In this document: piece after piece, positions 6,160-7,473 of the stretch
Position numbering within the stretch: the first letter of the stretch is position 1
How the letters are laid out: every line of letters starts with the position of its first letter
Source of the DNA: Burkholderiales bacterium
Lineage (GTDB): Bacteria > Pseudomonadota > Gammaproteobacteria > Burkholderiales > Casimicrobiaceae
Reading direction: 5' to 3'
Assembly: GCA_031257235.1 (NCBI GenBank)
Contig: JAIRPA010000188.1
Location: 1 to 7,473, forward strand
DNA: 7,473 nucleotides
Notes under the pieces: model-generated
Database searches by the model: none
Told to the model about the DNA's origin: nothing
The model's input: only the letters and a program-made list of their open reading frames with translations
Position numbers and translations under genes: made by a program

Positions 6160-6272
6160 TTTGAGTGATCTTTCTAAAGTAGTGTGTAAACTGCGTAGAT
6201 GGCATGTTACTGCAAAATACGGAAGTGCTGATTTTAACGCGCTTCCCTTGGGTTAAGGATAAAAAACTCTTT

Positions 6273-6302
6273 TTGCGAAGAGACGAGGGGTTGTGCTAGA
6301 AT
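6273..6302 (+). promoter_or_regulatory. Probable ssrA promoter
   Basis: TTGCGA (6273-6278) and TAGAAT (6297-6302) are 18 bases apart, and TGC directly before the -10 box makes an extended -10 element. Transcription would start near 6309, giving about 33 bases of leader that are removed when the mature tmRNA 5' end at 6342 is formed. Confidence 0.6.
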
Positions 6303-6341
6303 GCAAAACCTTTCGCACGCGAAGAGCACCAAAGATCAAAT

Positions 6342-6702
6342 GGGGATGTACCGGTTTCGACGGGGGTGTTGATGCGGTGCGGGGCATGTCGAGGCGCTTA
6401 ACCTCGTTAAAATGAGCAATCGCAAAAATAACTGCGAACGAAGAAACTTTCGCTCTCGCGGCCTAAGCCCGCGGGACCTTGCATCGGGTTGCGCTTGACC
6501 CGAGTTTCGTAAGAAACCGCAAGGACATTTAAAGCGCTCGCGCCGCTTCGGGTTACTTGAAACCGGCGTTAAACTTAGGTAACTGGTCGCCGCATTGCCT
6601 GTGCTTTGGCAATGTTGCGACAAGACACAAAAAAGCACTAAGCATGTAGTCCCGGCTGTTGATAGCTTTCGGAAGCGGGTTCGACTCCCGCCATCTCCAC
6701 CA
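6342..6702 (+). ncRNA. ssrA: tmRNA (transfer-messenger RNA), one-piece form
   Basis: tmRNA rescues ribosomes stalled on broken messages: alanyl-tmRNA with SmpB enters the A site, and its reading frame adds a degradation tag. The acceptor stem pairs GGGGATG (6342-6348) with CATCTCC (6692-6698), including a G-U at the third pair, the alanine identity element. The T arm is GCGGG, loop TTCGACT, CCCGC (6675-6691). CCA (6700-6702) is encoded. The 5' part contains the usual CGGTTTCGACGGGGGTG block. The tag frame begins at GCG (6434) and ends at TAA (6464-6466). At 361 bases with acceptor strands in normal order, it is not the permuted two-piece type known in some betaproteobacteria. The gene is intact, although a likely mobile island begins just downstream. 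Confidence 0.97.
6434..6466 (+). other. tmRNA proteolysis-tag reading frame, ANEETFALAA
   Basis: From the resume codon GCG the frame reads A-N-E-E-T-F-A-L-A-A and then TAA. With the alanine carried by tmRNA itself the appended tag is A-ANEETFALAA. The ALAA end is the ClpXP/ClpAP recognition element, as in E. coli ANDENYALAA. The third residue is Glu instead of the common Asp. Confidence 0.9.
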
Positions 6703-6992
6703 TCACCTTACATAGTTTTGTATCGACGCACACCAATAACGGTAGGTTTGTTTGCGGGTGTTGTCGTGTGAATTGCCATAAGCGTCATCAAAAAGGCGGG
6801 TATAATTCCGGCAATTTGAAACCTTGCAATATCTACAAATTCCGATCGTGAGACTAAACGTTACCACGTAGGCAGGGTTTTAGTCTCCACTCACTTTGCT
6901 TTGCCGAGTGCCGTTACTTGAGAAGATCAAGGAAACCGTGACTATGGCTCTTTTTAGCCCGGAATTTTGATTGTGAAGCAGGAAGGTGTGGA
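6703..6992. other. Spacer after ssrA, probable edge of an integrated island
   Basis: No gene is supported in these 290 bases. A TATAAT at 6801-6806 could be a -10 box for rightward transcription toward hsdM, but the only -35-like hexamer (TTGCCA, 6773-6778) is 22 bases away, which is too far. The tmRNA 3' end is not followed by a recognisable hairpin plus T tract, so the usual ssrA terminator seems to be missing or replaced. A 9-bp inverted repeat lies at 6850-6887. No integrase is visible on either strand. Confidence 0.45.
6850..6887. repeat. 9-bp inverted repeat upstream of the hsdM region
   Basis: GAGACTAAA (6850-6858) is complementary to TTTAGTCTC (6879-6887), with a 20-base spacer. No T tract follows, so a terminator is unlikely. 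The right arm runs into TCTCCAC (6884-6890), which also occurs at the tmRNA 3' end (6694-6700). It may be an operator for the restriction-modification genes or a relic of an attachment site. Confidence 0.5.
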
Positions 6993-7229
6993 ATGGATGA
7001 TGAAATTGCCTCGCTTCGTGCCGAGAACGCGCGCTTGACCGCGTTGTTGGATGAGTACGGGGTTGCATGGCGACTAATTATGAATCGAAGGAGCAACCAA
7101 TGGCTAAGGCCCCAAAACAAGCTACCGAACAATCGCTCGAATCAATACTGTGGAACTGCCGCAACGAACTGCGCGGCATCGGCGGGACAGACAACAAGCG
7201 CGACGCCGTTATCGGTCTCGTGTTCCTGA
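6993..7229 (+). CDS. Short coiled-coil-like ORF overlapping the hsdM start
   Basis: The ATG at 6993 has a strong ribosome binding site, AGGAAGG at 6980-6986, six bases away. The first 27 residues look like real protein: MDDEIASLRAENARLTALL followed by DEYGVAWR, a leucine-zipper-like helix. Similar N-terminal stretches occur in some helicases and restriction or conflict-system proteins (from memory, not verified). Beyond about residue 30 the frame overlaps hsdM in another phase and its sequence no longer looks like protein. It may be the start of a longer gene cut off when hsdM was joined on, a tiny leader ORF, or a frameshifted remnant. The stop at 7229 is probably not a natural protein end. 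Confidence 0.35.
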   Translation: MDDEIASLRAENARLTALLDEYGVAWRLIMNRRSNQWLRPQNKLPNNRSNQYCGTAATNCAASAGQTTSATPLSVSCS

Positions 7230-7473
7230 AATTTGCCGGGGATAAATTTTATAAGCGCCGCCGCGAAATCGAAGCTGAATGCGGTGACGATGAAGGTTTG
7301 CTTCAAATACTGCTTGAGAAGCCCTCGTCCTACAACGCCCACAACGTGTTCTATCTGCGGGAGACCTCGCGGTGGGAGCATATCAGGAAAAACGCCAGCT
7401 CCAATGACATCGCAGTAACATGCGACACGGCAATGAGCGACATTGAGTCTGACAACCCCTCGCTCAAAGGCGC
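7100..7473 (+). CDS. hsdM: Type I restriction-modification system, DNA methyltransferase (M) subunit, 5' part
   Basis: HsdM uses S-adenosylmethionine to methylate adenines in the bipartite site chosen by HsdS, and joins HsdR for restriction. About 124 residues are present before the window ends. They match the N-terminal helical domain of HsdM (HsdM_N): SLESILWNCRNELRG near residue 12, then the characteristic NKRDAVIGLVFLKFAGDKF (about 32-50), and YLRETSRWEHI near 87-97. The catalytic NPPF/Y motif lies beyond the window. AAGGAG at 7088-7093, six bases before the ATG at 7100, decides the start; an in-frame ATG at 7067 would add 11 residues but lacks a ribosome binding site. Leucine codons are mostly CTG and CTC, unlike ssuABC. 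hsdS and hsdR are expected to the right. Confidence 0.9.
   Translation, partial: MAKAPKQATEQSLESILWNCRNELRGIGGTDNKRDAVIGLVFLKFAGDKFYKRRREIEAECGDDEGLLQILLEKPSSYNAHNVFYLRETSRWEHIRKNASSNDIAVTCDTAMSDIESDNPSLKG

Noticed and set aside
6336..6638. 100-codon minus-strand frame across ssrA
   Set aside because: Lies within the tmRNA gene, which fully explains the sequence.
6342..6702. Permuted two-piece tmRNA
   Set aside because: Acceptor 5' strand, tag frame, T arm and CCA come in the standard order, so this is the one-piece form.
1..7473. CRISPR array, insertion sequence or transposase
   Set aside because: No regularly spaced direct repeats and no transposase-like frame were found on either strand.

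Overview
The window reads as chromosomal DNA of a betaproteobacterium, most likely Burkholderiales-like and of moderate GC. The main evidence is the EF-P protein, which carries an arginine (Arg32, context SGRNA) at the tip of its modification loop and a C-terminus (EIDTRTNEYRRRV) like those of Burkholderiales. The one-piece tmRNA with a tag ending in ALAA and the closely packed ssuA-ssuC-ssuB genes fit this placement. Family or genus cannot be fixed from the sequence alone.

Layout. Positions 1-642 (minus strand) hold the first codons of a gene leaving the window, a doubtful small ORF directly in front of it, and a small four-cysteine lipoprotein. Positions 643-871 contain a perfect 13-bp inverted repeat, a second hairpin, and the terminator of efp. 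The efp gene (872-1426, minus) follows. Positions 1427-1940 carry no convincing gene but several hairpins, ending in a terminator-like structure just ahead of ssuA. Positions 1941-4784 (plus) are ssuA, ssuC and ssuB, a periplasmic binding protein, permease and ATPase that together import alkanesulfonates as a sulfur source. The monooxygenase genes ssuD and ssuE are not here. The operon ends in a hairpin directly after the ssuB stop codon, facing purA (4864-6159, minus), which commits IMP to AMP synthesis. The tmRNA gene ssrA (6342-6702, plus) is divergent from purA, has a good promoter, and encodes the tag ANEETFALAA.

Downstream of ssrA the character changes. After about 290 bases without a gene comes a short coiled-coil-like ORF with a strong ribosome binding site. 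It overlaps the start of a type I restriction-modification methyltransferase (hsdM), which runs off the right edge. Leucine codon use switches from mainly TTG/TTA to mainly CTG/CTC. As ssrA is a classic integration target, the right end is probably the beginning of an integrated island carrying a type I restriction-modification locus.

Most of the window is ordinary housekeeping and transport. The less explained parts are the intergenic structures (672-736, 1687-1914), the left-edge small ORF, and the junction between ssrA and hsdM.
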